Origin: a virus
Strand: one strand, 5' to 3'
Length of the DNA stretch: 25,470 bases
IMG/VR virus record: IMGVR_UViG_3300032053_000467
Coordinates: 1-25,470 of that record
Positions 1-8,161 of this stretch are shown piece by piece. Each line of letters starts with the position of its first letter. The stretch's first letter is position 1. The notes below the pieces were generated by a model. It was not told the DNA's origin, made no database searches, and saw only the letters and a list, made by a program, of their open reading frames with translations. The position numbers and the translations under genes were made by a program.

Positions 1-375
1 GCTGCTGCTATCCTTGTGGACACTGGCTCAACCCTTTTGAACAATACAGCCTCTGTGCTGAGTGATACCAAGTCAATCCTCTCTACGATTGATGGTCCAG
101 TTCAAAGTGGTATTTCAGACATGCAAGTAGCTATTGATGCAATCCTAGTTGACACTGGAAGCACGCTTCAAAATCAGATTGCCAGCATTCTTGTTGACAC
201 AAAGACAACCTTAGCAGATAAGGTCACAAGTATTCTTGTCGACACTGGAAGTACTCTTAGCAATAGAATTCCTGCAGCTTTGACTGGAACAGGAAACATT
301 AAGGCAGATGTGAAGGCAGTTAATAATGTAACTCTGACTGGTGATGGATCTGCGACACCTTGGGGGCCAGCATAA
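1..375 (+). CDS. Tail fibre-like repeat protein, C-terminal part (5' partial)
   Basis: The reading frame is open from the first base, so the gene begins before the window and only the last 124 residues are seen. It is built of near-identical units beginning ILVDTGSTL or a variant at visible residues 4, 19, 48, 63 and 78, a 15-residue period. It ends in a Gly/Thr-rich tail finishing PWGPA. Fibrous phage proteins with ILVDTG-type repeats and a PWGPA-like end are common near tail genes, so a trimeric fibre or baseplate rod at the virion surface is likely. The internal GTG at 16 is a repeat codon and not a credible start. The stop overlaps the next start (TAATG at 373-377). Fibre function is inferred; the repeat is seen directly. 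Confidence 0.6.
   Translation, partial: AAAILVDTGSTLLNNTASVLSDTKSILSTIDGPVQSGISDMQVAIDAILVDTGSTLQNQIASILVDTKTTLADKVTSILVDTGSTLSNRIPAALTGTGNIKADVKAVNNVTLTGDGSATPWGPA
10..276 (+). repeat. 45-bp (15-residue) coding repeats in fibre gene
   Basis: Units start at 10, 55, 142, 187 and 232. The protein units are well conserved (ILVDTGSTL, VLSDTKSIL, ILVDTGSTL, ILVDTKTTL, ILVDTGSTL), while the DNA differs at many third positions, so the array is old and kept by selection on the protein. The stretch 100-141 is a diverged spacer one residue short of a full unit. Confidence 0.8.
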
Positions 376-497
376 TGGGAAGCGTTTGGGCAACTGGATC
401 TTGGGCGGCTAGCTGTTGGGCAGTAGGTACTTGGGCCGATGCAGTGATTGAATTGGGCTATGGTAGTCGAGGCTTATTGCTGAAGGTTTATAGTTGA
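375..497 (+). CDS. Trp-pentad mini-protein, 40 aa
   Basis: A 40-residue reading frame starts at ATG 375 inside the stop of the fibre gene (TAATG) and ends at TGA 495-497, filling the gap before the next gene. Trp occurs at residues 5, 10, 15 and 20, in a run WATGS-WAASC-WAVGT-WAD, a strict five-residue period. The second half is a short ordinary tail ending LLLKVYS. The start has no strong ribosome binding site and is probably translationally coupled to the fibre gene. The role is unknown. Its place after a fibre gene suggests a small virion or fibre-associated beta structure. The Trp period and exact gap fit argue for a real gene despite its size. Confidence 0.55.
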   Translation: MGSVWATGSWAASCWAVGTWADAVIELGYGSRGLLLKVYS

Positions 498-509
498 AGG
501 AGAAAAACT

Positions 510-965
510 ATGTTAGCAGAAATTGAAGAATTCTACTTTTCACGAGGTCTTCCAATAGACCGACTGATTGACATTGGAACTTCGCAGCATAGGCTGCGAA
601 GAGATTACATCGAGCAGGCTATTGTGCAAGTTTTTGAAAAGGAAAGCGGGCTTAAAAGACACCAGATCGCTTGGAGGATCTTTGCCCTTGCAAGGGAGAA
701 ATACTCCAAAGTTCAGATGGAAACTCACATTGCAAGACTCAACATAGTTACTAAGCCCGAAGAACCTCGACCGTTTATGGAAGAGGAGCTCAAGGCTAGC
801 CCTATGGTTGCTCCAGAGACAATTCCTTTAAACCTTCCCGACCCAAGCATTGTCATCGGAGGAACCAGGAGAACCCTTTCTGAGCGACTTTTCCTTTCCC
901 CTGCTGCGGCTGTGGTTGTCTTTATTGCCATAGTAGCCTATGCTTACCTTGGAGGGCTCCAATGA
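510..965 (+). CDS. Unknown protein with C-terminal membrane anchor, 151 aa
   Basis: ATG 510 follows a GAAGGAG ribosome binding site, and the stop overlaps the next gene by ATGA. Residues 1-75 are charged and predicted helical with several Arg/Lys. Residues 85-125 are Pro-rich and probably extended. Residues 129-149 are hydrophobic (PAAAVVVFIAIVAYAYLGG) and look like one transmembrane helix at the extreme C-terminus, giving an N-in tail-anchored layout. I do not recognise the family. It lies two genes before the large terminase, where a small terminase often sits, but a C-terminal membrane helix is not expected of a small terminase. Confidence 0.75.
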   Translation: MLAEIEEFYFSRGLPIDRLIDIGTSQHRLRRDYIEQAIVQVFEKESGLKRHQIAWRIFALAREKYSKVQMETHIARLNIVTKPEEPRPFMEEELKASPMVAPETIPLNLPDPSIVIGGTRRTLSERLFLSPAAAVVVFIAIVAYAYLGGLQ

Positions 966-1267
966 GACCAGATACTTTTCAAACAATCTCGGTGACAGAA
1001 TCTGGAATAGCCTACACCGGTCCCTGTGCTTGGGGTGGAGCACTGATCGGGGACAAAGATGGGATCAATAACATGACAGTGACGGTTTACGACGGAATTA
1101 CTGCCGCTGGAACCGAGATCGTTCCAACAACTATCTTCGACGGAACCTCCAAGGGACTCGAGGGTGTAGCCGAGAACCGAAAGATCCAATGTACAACTGG
1201 TATCTATGTCTTGATTGCTGGAAGTGGAACAATCAAAGTAACTGTTCGTTACAAGCCGATAGGATGA
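962..1267 (+). CDS. Small beta-rich protein, 101 aa
   Basis: It starts at ATG 962, overlapping the upstream stop (ATGA), and ends by overlapping the terminase start (ATGA at 1264), so it is tightly coupled on both sides. The sequence is rich in alternating hydrophobic and polar residues (MTVTVYDGIT, GIYVLIAGSGTIKVTVRY) with many Gly and Thr, typical of a small all-beta domain. Many phages carry such 90-130-residue beta proteins as decoration, neck or fibre-tip components. No catalytic motif is visible. Function is inferred only from composition and position. Confidence 0.7.
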   Translation: MRPDTFQTISVTESGIAYTGPCAWGGALIGDKDGINNMTVTVYDGITAAGTEIVPTTIFDGTSKGLEGVAENRKIQCTTGIYVLIAGSGTIKVTVRYKPIG

Positions 1268-3168
1268 CAATGGCTGTGGATGTTCAAAAATTGAACGATG
1301 GGAGTAACGGATGGAAGGTTCCGAAAGGGTATAGGGAGAACCTTGAGTGGCGTGGGATGCTGCTGAAAAGAGCTCAGTCTGATCAAATGTTTCAGTTGAA
1401 GGCGAAGGAACTCTATGAAAGGGACCCGATCTTTGCTTTTAATGCATTTTTCTGGACCTATGATCCGAGAAGAAGGCCTCTACATCATCAACCTTTCCTT
1501 ACTTATGATTATGAGGATGAGTTGATTAGAGAGTTGCAAGGGAGTGTGGAAAGTGGCCAGGATACTGTCATTGAAAAGTCCAGAGACATGGGAATCACTT
1601 GGGTGGTATTGGAACTATTTGAGTGGTTCTGGAGCAAGAGCACTGGAGGTTTCGACTTTCTGGTTGGTAGCAGAATTGCAGATTATGTCGATAAGAAGGG
1701 AGATCCAAGAACACACTTTGAGCGACTTAGGTATAATTTGTACAGACTACCCAAGTGGCTCAGACCAAGAGGATTTGAGCGAGGGAAGCATGATAACTTT
1801 ATGAAGTTGGTGAATCCGGAGACAGGAAATGCGATAACTGGAGAATCGAATAACGAAAGTTTTAGTACGCAAGGAAGATACAGTGGAGTGTTTTTTGATG
1901 AGTTTGCAAAGTGGATGCTTACGGACACGAAGGCTTGGGATAGTGCTGGTGATGCAACTCCTTGTAGGATTGCGGGAAGTACTCCATTTGGGGCAGGAGG
2001 GCAATTTTATAAACTGGCAATGGGAACAGAAAGTGGGATTAAGAAGTTACGCTACCACTGGAGTCAGCATCCAACAAAAAGTCTGGGATTGAACTGTGTT
2101 TGGCCGGCTCCAAATGATTCTGATCGCTCGAGAATGAGAGAGGACTTTAAGGCGGTGGAAAAGTTGACAAGTCCGTGGTATGAGAAGGAGTGTTTTAGGC
2201 GGACTGCAGCGGAAATTGCACAGAATTTGGATATTGACTATGTTGGGGCTGGAAATCCGGTGTTTGATGGAAGGGCGATGGATAGTCTGAAGTTTTATCT
2301 GGGAGTGAAGGATGAGCCGAAAGAGTGGTACAAGATTGATATTGAAGGACTTAAAGCTGAAGCAATTGTCTCTCCGTTTGATGCAGAAGGTTTTCTCGCA
2401 GTGTATAGTGGAAGAAACGAAAAGAGACGGTACAGTATTGGAGTTGATGTTGTTGAAGGGACTGAAGGAGGAGACTTTGCCTGGGTACTTGTGTTTGATA
2501 GAATGTCCAAAAACGTGGCCGCATGTTACTTTAGTCGAATTGATGAGGTAGGGTTAGCAAGGGTTGTTAGGGTTGTAGCGGATCTGTACTCGACTGAGCC
2601 AAATGGAGTTGATGCTCCATGGGTAGGGATTGAGACAACGGGGCCAGGGTTGGCGACTTTTGACCAGTGTATAGGACTGGGGATGACTAATCTATTCATG
2701 GCACCGAGGTATGATGTTGTGAATGGAGGAGTGTCCTGGAGGAAAGGGTGGAGAACGGATCAGTCGAGTAAGAATGAGCTGATTAGTGGAATTCGTGAGT
2801 ATCTGATTGAGCGAAGAGGAGCGCTGAACTCTGCAAGGCTCGTTGGGGAGTTGATGACCTTTGTGAGGACGAAGAGTGGAAAGGCTGAAGCAAAGTCAAG
2901 CTGCCATGATGATGGGGTTATGAGCTTTGGGATTGCGCTTCAGGTGGACATTCTCGCACCTGCGGATGAGGATGCGCTGGAGAAGGTTAGGGTGGAAGAG
3001 GCTCGGACAATGAGCGATCAGGTGGGACTGCCGTTTAGGAAGGATGAGGGGCCGGAAATGAGTCTGCAGGAACGCTGCTTTGCTCATGCGGTAGCGAAAA
3101 GGTTCGAACGGGAGGAAAGGCAGGAGGATCTTTGGGGACAAATTGGCGGAGAGGAGGGAGATGAATGA
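1264..3168 (+). CDS. terL: Terminase large subunit (TerL)
   Basis: This is the ATPase-nuclease motor that pumps DNA into the prohead through the portal. With ATG 1264 (ATGA overlap; ATG 1270 is an alternative) the protein has 634 residues, within the usual TerL range. The degenerate Walker A region is around residues 103-113 (IEKSRDMGITW, the EKSR-GxS/T form typical of terminases). Walker B is VFFDE with Asp212-Glu213. The C-terminal RNase H-like nuclease shows GVDVVEG with Asp395 and an HDDG motif with Asp549-Asp550, the expected metal-binding acids. Reading further upstream to 1189 would overlap the preceding gene and is unlikely. The fifth copy of the palindromic element (1281-1297) lies in its first codons. 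The coding strand is extremely poor in C (3 C in 2401-2460). Confidence 0.95.
   Translation: MTMAVDVQKLNDGSNGWKVPKGYRENLEWRGMLLKRAQSDQMFQLKAKELYERDPIFAFNAFFWTYDPRRRPLHHQPFLTYDYEDELIRELQGSVESGQDTVIEKSRDMGITWVVLELFEWFWSKSTGGFDFLVGSRIADYVDKKGDPRTHFERLRYNLYRLPKWLRPRGFERGKHDNFMKLVNPETGNAITGESNNESFSTQGRYSGVFFDEFAKWMLTDTKAWDSAGDATPCRIAGSTPFGAGGQFYKLAMGTESGIKKLRYHWSQHPTKSLGLNCVWPAPNDSDRSRMREDFKAVEKLTSPWYEKECFRRTAAEIAQNLDIDYVGAGNPVFDGRAMDSLKFYLGVKDEPKEWYKIDIEGLKAEAIVSPFDAEGFLAVYSGRNEKRRYSIGVDVVEGTEGGDFAWVLVFDRMSKNVAACYFSRIDEVGLARVVRVVADLYSTEPNGVDAPWVGIETTGPGLATFDQCIGLGMTNLFMAPRYDVVNGGVSWRKGWRTDQSSKNELISGIREYLIERRGALNSARLVGELMTFVRTKSGKAEAKSSCHDDGVMSFGIALQVDILAPADEDALEKVRVEEARTMSDQVGLPFRKDEGPEMSLQERCFAHAVAKRFEREERQEDLWGQIGGEEGDE
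1281..1297. promoter_or_regulatory. Palindromic element, copy 1 (inside terL 5' end)
   Basis: TGTTCAAAAATTGAACG contains a perfect GTTCAA-AAA-TTGAAC palindrome and fits the spacing of the four intergenic copies (arms of 5, spacer of 7). It differs from the consensus at its last base and lies in coding sequence, so it could be chance. The coding strand becomes sharply C-poor from here (1261-1320: 21 G, 5 C), which supports it. Confidence 0.45.
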
Positions 3169-3356
3169 TAAAGAAGGAGCAAGCCTGTAGTAACTGTAGT
3201 AAAATGAAAGTTTGTTGGTTGATTAGGTGTGTATGGAAGTTAGCAGAAGAGGATACAGATGGTCTACAAGCTTTTACTGATGGAACTGGGATATACCAAG
3301 TAGTTGACTGGTTACTTCAAGGAGTTGGACCAAATTGTACACAGTACCAAAAATAA
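3165..3356 (+). CDS. Small Cys-containing protein, 63 aa
   Basis: ATG 3165 overlaps the terminase stop (ATGA). The protein has a CxxC at Cys8-Cys11, further Cys at 17 and 22, and one more near the C-terminus (Cys58). The first four could bind a metal, though no His is present among them. The middle is acidic, and the end contains a hydrophobic stretch (YQVVDWLLQGVG) too short for a clear membrane helix. Small Cys proteins between terminase and portal genes are frequent in phages and mostly without assigned function. I do not recognise the family. Confidence 0.65.
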   Translation: MIKKEQACSNCSKMKVCWLIRCVWKLAEEDTDGLQAFTDGTGIYQVVDWLLQGVGPNCTQYQK

Positions 3357-3399
3357 AAAGGAGGAGCGGAGAAATGGAAAAGGAAGAAAGGAGGAGCTT

Positions 3400-3693
3400 A
3401 TGTTCTGGAAAAAGGAACTGTTAAAAGGACTGGTTGAGGTTAAGGCGGAACTTGCAAGGCAACAAAGTATTATTGCAGTGTACGATCTGATGATGACAAG
3501 ACAGCAAGTGACAATCGAGAGGCTACTTGATCGGATTCAAGCGGGGAGTTTTAAGGAGTACAAACTGGCTGAAGTTGCAACGGAAGTGAAACTGACTCAG
3601 AGGGACGTTGATGACTTTTATAATCCACTGGCAGATGAGAATCTAGCTGGTATGGCTCTTGAGGTAGGAGAGGGGGAAACTGGTGGCAGCTAA
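3400..3693 (+). CDS. Unknown helical protein between terL and portal, 97 aa
   Basis: I chose ATG 3400 because a strong AGGAGG lies just upstream. An in-frame start at 3304 would overlap the preceding gene by over 50 bases and add a low-complexity Lys/Arg/Glu stretch. Residues 1-55 are predicted to form long amphipathic helices (KKELLKGLVEVKAELARQQ), and residues 60-97 are acidic. The stop overlaps the portal GTG by 11 bases. The function is unknown. The position suggests a head-assembly or packaging accessory. Confidence 0.65.
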   Translation: MFWKKELLKGLVEVKAELARQQSIIAVYDLMMTRQQVTIERLLDRIQAGSFKEYKLAEVATEVKLTQRDVDDFYNPLADENLAGMALEVGEGETGGS

Positions 3694-5629
3694 AACAAAG
3701 GAATGGATCAAGAACCAAGGTGGGAGAAGAAAGGGATCTGGTAATCCAATAGATACAGAATTCTGGCCAATGCTTCAGGAGAAGTATGACACAGGGTTGG
3801 AACTGCGGAGACCATTTGAGGAGAGATGGATTATTAACCTGAGTTTTCTGAGTAACCAGCAGTACGCGTTTTATAATCAGACGGCTGGGATGTTGCAACA
3901 TCTACAGAAGACAAAAGGCAGAGTGAGGATTGTGGATAATAAGATTCTGCCAAGATTCCGAAAGCAGGTCAGTCGACTGATTAGAAACAATCCACGAATG
4001 AGTGTGGTTCCTAACTCGACAGAGCAAAAAGATCTCAAGGCTGCGAAGGTAGGGGATAAGGTACTGAAGAGCTGGTGGAGGAATCGGCAGCTGAAGAAGA
4101 AGGTTCGGGAGTTGGCTGGATGGATCTATGGGTGTGGGAATGGATTTCTGGACGACCGTTGGGACCCGAAGCTGGGACCTGTGCAGTTTGATGGAGAGAC
4201 TGGGCAGTTGGTCTATCTTGGGGATGCAGAGTGCTCTGTGTGGAGTCCGTTTGAAGTGTTAGTTCCAAGTGGAGGGTTAGGCGACACTGACATCCATACA
4301 CTACCCTGGCTGATTAAGATGAAATACAGACCGATTGAGTGGTTTGTAGGGAACTATCCGGAACGTGGAGCAGAGGTTGTTCCGGAGACTAGGGCGATGC
4401 CTTATGTGGATACCTCTACGTTGTTTGGTGTAGTTGGAACAGGTAGAGCTCAGTCGATTGAAGGAGCAACGGAGATTCAACTTTATTTGCAGCCGACACC
4501 GGAGTACCCGAAAGGACTGTATTTGGTCGGAGCAAATGGGGTGATTCTGAGGAGACAGGACTATCCGTTTAATTACTACCATATGGAGCAGTTTAAGGAT
4601 TTGGAAATTCCTGGAGTCTTCTGGGGGCTTAGCACGACTGAGGTTGCGATTTGGTTGCAGAAGGTTTGGAATAGAACGATTTCTGATATTGCTGAGTACA
4701 ATCGAGCTATGGCTAGGGGTAAGTGGATGATCCCCAGGGGAAGCAATATGGAAGTTGCTCCAGACGATACACATGGACAGAGGTTGTTCTACACTCCAGT
4801 ACTTGGGCATGAGCCAAAGATGCTCGATATTAAGGGACTTCCAGAGACGTACCAACAGATTCTTAATGTGATCAGTAATAGCTTTATGGAACTGTACTTT
4901 CAACACGAAGTTACCTCGGGGACGAATAGGTCGGATATCCGCTCTGGGGATATGGTGAGCCTTCTGTTGGAGCAAGACGATGCAGGGAATGTTCCTACTC
5001 ATGCAGTGTTTGAGGAAAGCCTTGAAGCTGTAATGCGTCGGGTTCTTGGAAGGATTCAGAAAGGTTATCAAAATGAGAGAATGCTTAGCGTTATTGGAGG
5101 ACCAGGGAAGGAAATTGAGGTCTTTGCTTTCAAGGGAGCAGACCTTCAGAATAACACTGATGTTTATGTAGCGAAGGAAAGTAGTCTTCCGGACTCGAGA
5201 GCAATTAGACAGGAGAGGATCAAAGGGAACTTTAAGGATACACTCTACGGAGATCCAAATGATCCGAAGGTCAAGGAGCGGGTCCTCCGGATGCTCGAAG
5301 AGGTTCCAGATGAAGTTGAGGACATCTTCAAGGAAAGTCATTTGGATTCTGAGAATGCTCGAATGGAGAATGTCGCGATTATGCAGAATCCGACTGTGGT
5401 GTACCTGGTCAATACCTATGACGATCATCAGGTTCACTTGGAAGAACATCACTATGCGAGGAAGCAACCGGAGTATCAAATGCTGAAGTTTGAGAACCCG
5501 AAGAATTTCGCAATTCTCGAAGTAGGGTTTACTGCACATGAGCGTATGCATCAGAGGTTCCTGGAAGAAGTTATGGCGGCTATGGAAAGGCAGGCAATGA
5601 GACAACAAGGAGGAGCAGAGAATGGATAG
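3683..5629 (+). CDS. Portal protein
   Basis: This is the dodecameric ring at the capsid vertex through which DNA is packaged and released. The protein has 648 residues, close to the large portals of short-tailed phages of the P22 type. The N-terminal 150 residues have the familiar pattern: a helix ending NLSFLSNQQY, a region with IVDNKILPRFRKQVSRLI and NNPRMSVVP, then helices leading to WIYGCGNGFLDDRWDP. Around residues 410-430 are helix residues EVTSGTNRSDIRSGDM, often seen in these portals near the tunnel region. GTG 3683 is the start, preceded by AGGAGAGGGG; no ATG in frame is nearby. The position between terL and scaffold/capsid genes agrees. The family is recognised by pattern, not by a search. 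Confidence 0.88.
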   Translation: MAAKTKEWIKNQGGRRKGSGNPIDTEFWPMLQEKYDTGLELRRPFEERWIINLSFLSNQQYAFYNQTAGMLQHLQKTKGRVRIVDNKILPRFRKQVSRLIRNNPRMSVVPNSTEQKDLKAAKVGDKVLKSWWRNRQLKKKVRELAGWIYGCGNGFLDDRWDPKLGPVQFDGETGQLVYLGDAECSVWSPFEVLVPSGGLGDTDIHTLPWLIKMKYRPIEWFVGNYPERGAEVVPETRAMPYVDTSTLFGVVGTGRAQSIEGATEIQLYLQPTPEYPKGLYLVGANGVILRRQDYPFNYYHMEQFKDLEIPGVFWGLSTTEVAIWLQKVWNRTISDIAEYNRAMARGKWMIPRGSNMEVAPDDTHGQRLFYTPVLGHEPKMLDIKGLPETYQQILNVISNSFMELYFQHEVTSGTNRSDIRSGDMVSLLLEQDDAGNVPTHAVFEESLEAVMRRVLGRIQKGYQNERMLSVIGGPGKEIEVFAFKGADLQNNTDVYVAKESSLPDSRAIRQERIKGNFKDTLYGDPNDPKVKERVLRMLEEVPDEVEDIFKESHLDSENARMENVAIMQNPTVVYLVNTYDDHQVHLEEHHYARKQPEYQMLKFENPKNFAILEVGFTAHERMHQRFLEEVMAAMERQAMRQQGGAENG

Positions 5630-5921
5630 CAAAGGAGTGAAAAAGGTTGAGTTGGTTCAAATTCTGACACTGATGGAACGAATAACTGGACATTGGAATG
5701 CTGTAGTTGAGGGATTGGAAGGAGTTAAGAAGGAATGGGACTCAATGCAGGAACTGTTATTGACCGTTTCGAGGGAGGAAATTGAATCATCTCCGCTAGA
5801 GGTACAAAAAGCTGTAGGAAGGTTTAGGAAGGCTAAGTTTGAAGTAATGCTAGGAAGATTTGTCACTCACTACAAGGCCTTTGGAGGTCTTGAGGCTATG
5901 AAAGTTAAAAAGGAGGAGTAA
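5622..5921 (+). CDS. Unknown helical protein, 99 aa
   Basis: ATG 5622 overlaps the portal stop by 8 bases and follows AAGGAGGAGCAGAG. The protein is highly charged and almost entirely predicted helical (LVQILTLMERITGHWNAVVEGLEGVKKEWDS), with a C-terminus rich in Lys and Glu. It contains no Cys and no membrane segment. It sits between portal and scaffold candidate, so a role in head assembly is possible, but nothing in the sequence identifies one. Confidence 0.7.
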   Translation: MDSKGVKKVELVQILTLMERITGHWNAVVEGLEGVKKEWDSMQELLLTVSREEIESSPLEVQKAVGRFRKAKFEVMLGRFVTHYKAFGGLEAMKVKKEE

Positions 5922-5925
5922 AGTA

Positions 5926-6768
5926 ATGGGAGAAGTAACGGTTAAAGTCAAAGATGAAAAGGGAATAGAAGTCGAAAAGACTCTCAAGGACGCTGATGTG
6001 CAGAAGGTTCTTGAAGGTCACGGAGAACTGGCGAATAGGCTTGCCACAGTTGAGGGTAATGCTGGGAAGCTTAAAGTTGTCCAGGACTTTATGGGAAGAA
6101 TTGGGTTAAGCCCAGATGAACTTATTCAGAATGCAGATGGAGCGTTTACGCTGATTAGTAAACTTGTCGAGGATGGGATTATTGATCCAAGTGGTAAAGT
6201 GCTTGTAAAGAAGGGTACTGGAGGGGAATCTCTCCCAAAGAAGAAGGACATGGATGATCTTGAGACACTGTTGAAGGAAGACTCTAAAGGTCTAACCGGA
6301 GAGGCTAAGGTAGCTGCACTGGTGAATAGAGCACTGGAATCTACTCTGAAGCCCTTTGCAAAGACCTTGGATGAAATCACAACGGTGCAGACAGGTATGC
6401 TCCGGAACCAATGGGAACAGAGAATCCTCAAAGAGTATCCAAATCTGAGCACGGAGGATGTACGGAAGGTTTTTGGTGAGGCAGCAGGGAAACCGAAGCT
6501 TGGAATTCTTGAAATTGCCAAAAGCGTTTCTGATGCAAAATCCAAAGATGAAGCAACCCTTAGAGCAACACATGCTAAGGAATTTGGAGTGGATCTGAAG
6601 GCCTTTGATGAGAACAAACTACTGGAAAAGGGACCTGAGGGTGGAGCAGGGGTGATGTTTAAGGGAAAAACCTTCACCCTTTCGAAGAGAAGGGAATCCC
6701 TCCCTGGGTTTGTTGATCCGACTAAGGCCACTAGAGAATACCTCAAGAAGACTGGGGTAATTCGGTAA
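5926..6768 (+). CDS. Candidate scaffolding protein, 280 aa
   Basis: A strong AAGGAGGAG lies ahead of ATG 5926. The protein is charged, predicted mainly helical, and lies directly before the major capsid gene in the usual place of a scaffolding protein. It opens with a short beta-like segment (VTVKVKDEKGIEVEK), continues with acidic and basic helices in the middle (residues 95-170, KKKDMDDLETLLKEDSKG) and ends in a basic tail (TLSKRRES, YLKKTGVIR) that could contact capsid protein. There is no protease motif. Family membership is inferred from composition, length and position, since scaffolds diverge quickly. Confidence 0.65.
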   Translation: MGEVTVKVKDEKGIEVEKTLKDADVQKVLEGHGELANRLATVEGNAGKLKVVQDFMGRIGLSPDELIQNADGAFTLISKLVEDGIIDPSGKVLVKKGTGGESLPKKKDMDDLETLLKEDSKGLTGEAKVAALVNRALESTLKPFAKTLDEITTVQTGMLRNQWEQRILKEYPNLSTEDVRKVFGEAAGKPKLGILEIAKSVSDAKSKDEATLRATHAKEFGVDLKAFDENKLLEKGPEGGAGVMFKGKTFTLSKRRESLPGFVDPTKATREYLKKTGVIR

Positions 6769-6778
6769 GAGGAACAAA

Positions 6779-8140
6779 ATGGCAACTGCAACTTTGAGTA
6801 CTTATGATGAAGTTTTGAAGACGTTTTACCTCCCGGGGATTCAGGATGCACTGAATCATGACACGATTCTTGCTGACCTGATCGAGGTGAATGAAACAGA
6901 CGTCAGTGGTAAAAACGCGACTATTGAAACCCACTACGGCCGCTCGACTGGGACCAAGTGGACAACCGACGGTGGGACACTGCCGACGGCGACTTACCAA
7001 AAATACAAAACCTGCACAGTGCCGATGAAGTACGGTTATGGACAGATTCAGTTCAGCGGTCCGACTCTTCGGGCGACTAAGGACGAGAAAGGTGCTTACA
7101 TTCGAGTGATGGACTCGGAAATCCGAGGTATTGTCGATGACTATAAGAAAGAAGTCAACCGGCAGTATTTTGGAACTGGTTATGGAATTATTGGGCGCTG
7201 GAGAGGTGGAACATCTGGTACAAGTTACACCATCCAGAAAAAGTACACTGGTAACTCAGCAGGTGGTGATAATTGGGGAAGTACCTTCGGTGCAAAGTAC
7301 ATGATTGAGCGAGGTGATGTTTCAGCGGTTGATTTGACATCTACTACGACTTATGTAGTTGATGCTTCGAATCTGGCGGTTACTGCTGTGACCAAAGGTG
7401 CTACTTATGACACGATCACCTGTACTGATCCGAGTTCATCTGAAACCACTGGATCTTTCTACATTCGACCAGAAGGTTTAGGCGCTCACGCAGCGAGTGG
7501 AGCTCATCGAGTTGAGATGATGGGTCTTGGAGGGATTATTGGTGACGATGATCTGGATAACATTGCCTGCGGAGCAACTTATGGTGTTGGACTTAGTAGC
7601 TATAATGATCCACTTCAGGGACTTGATATCGCAACTTATCCCTGGTTTGTCGCAGTGACAGATTTTCACGCAAGTGGTCGGTTTGCTGGTCAGAGAGCTT
7701 TGGATCTCAATCTTATGCAGACAATGTTTGACATGGTCGAAGAGCGAGCTGGCAAAGACTACGGCCCAAGCCTGCTTATGACTACGAGGGCAGTCCGTAG
7801 AGAGTACATCGAACTCTGCAAAGCCGACGGGATGAAGATTATCACCATGGAGCTCGACGGTGGTTGGACCGCTGTTGATTACAATGGAGTCCCAATGGTA
7901 GTGGACAATGATGCTCTCGACGGTGAGATCCAGTTCATCACGATGAAAGACCTGCAACTCTATCGGATGAGTGACTACTCCTGGATGGATCAGGACGGCG
8001 CAGTTCTTTCACGTGTCACTGGCTACGATGCTTACGAGGCGACCTTCTATCGTTACGCTGAGCTTGGATGCAAGAATCGGAGAACCCAAGGAGTTCTTGG
8101 TTCACTGAGCTATACCAAGAGCACAAATGAAGGTTATTAA
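6779..8140 (+). CDS. Major capsid protein
   Basis: The 453-residue product follows the scaffold candidate by 10 bases with AGAGGAAC ahead of ATG 6779. The N-terminal sequence (STYDEVLKTFYLPGIQDALNH, then a conserved-looking YGRSTGTKWTTDGG and VPMKYGYGQIQFSGP) resembles HK97-fold coat proteins of N4 gp56-like and related groups. Residues 120-150 (EIRGIVDDYKKEVNRQYF) would be the long spine helix. A Gly/Ser/Thr-rich insertion at about residues 140-170 may be a surface loop. The last third (MTTRAVRREYIELCKADG, then beta strands) fits the P and A domains. It is the last gene before a 12-bp hairpin and palindromic-element copy 2. The fold assignment is from recognition. Confidence 0.88.
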   Translation: MATATLSTYDEVLKTFYLPGIQDALNHDTILADLIEVNETDVSGKNATIETHYGRSTGTKWTTDGGTLPTATYQKYKTCTVPMKYGYGQIQFSGPTLRATKDEKGAYIRVMDSEIRGIVDDYKKEVNRQYFGTGYGIIGRWRGGTSGTSYTIQKKYTGNSAGGDNWGSTFGAKYMIERGDVSAVDLTSTTTYVVDASNLAVTAVTKGATYDTITCTDPSSSETTGSFYIRPEGLGAHAASGAHRVEMMGLGGIIGDDDLDNIACGATYGVGLSSYNDPLQGLDIATYPWFVAVTDFHASGRFAGQRALDLNLMQTMFDMVEERAGKDYGPSLLMTTRAVRREYIELCKADGMKIITMELDGGWTAVDYNGVPMVVDNDALDGEIQFITMKDLQLYRMSDYSWMDQDGAVLSRVTGYDAYEATFYRYAELGCKNRRTQGVLGSLSYTKSTNEGY

Positions 8141-8161
8141 TCTCTAACAATCTAACGGTCT

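Noticed and set aside
2503-2519. TGTCCAAAAACGTGGCC inside terL as another copy of the palindromic element
   Set aside because: The left arm matches but the right arm does not, and the skew does not change there.
3374-3424. A 16-codon frame (MEKEERRSLCSGKRNC) just before and overlapping the gene at 3400
   Set aside because: It has a purine-rich stretch ahead but is very short, and it is most easily explained as the ribosome-binding region of the following gene read as codons. A leader-peptide role cannot be excluded.
4301-5632. A 443-residue open frame on the minus strand opposite the portal gene
   Set aside because: It lies fully antisense to a recognised portal, has no fitting ribosome binding site, and its low-complexity Leu/Ile/His/Ser-rich product is what the C-poor, purine-rich coding strand would give when read backwards.
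5651-5667. GGTTCAAATTCTGACAC as another copy of the palindromic element
   Set aside because: The right arm is one base out of register and incomplete, and it lies within a small gene without any compositional step.
6126-6851. A 241-residue minus-strand frame opposite the scaffold candidate
   Set aside because: It has the Ser/Phe/Leu/Pro composition of a reversed coding strand and overlaps a gene with a strong ribosome binding site and expected position.
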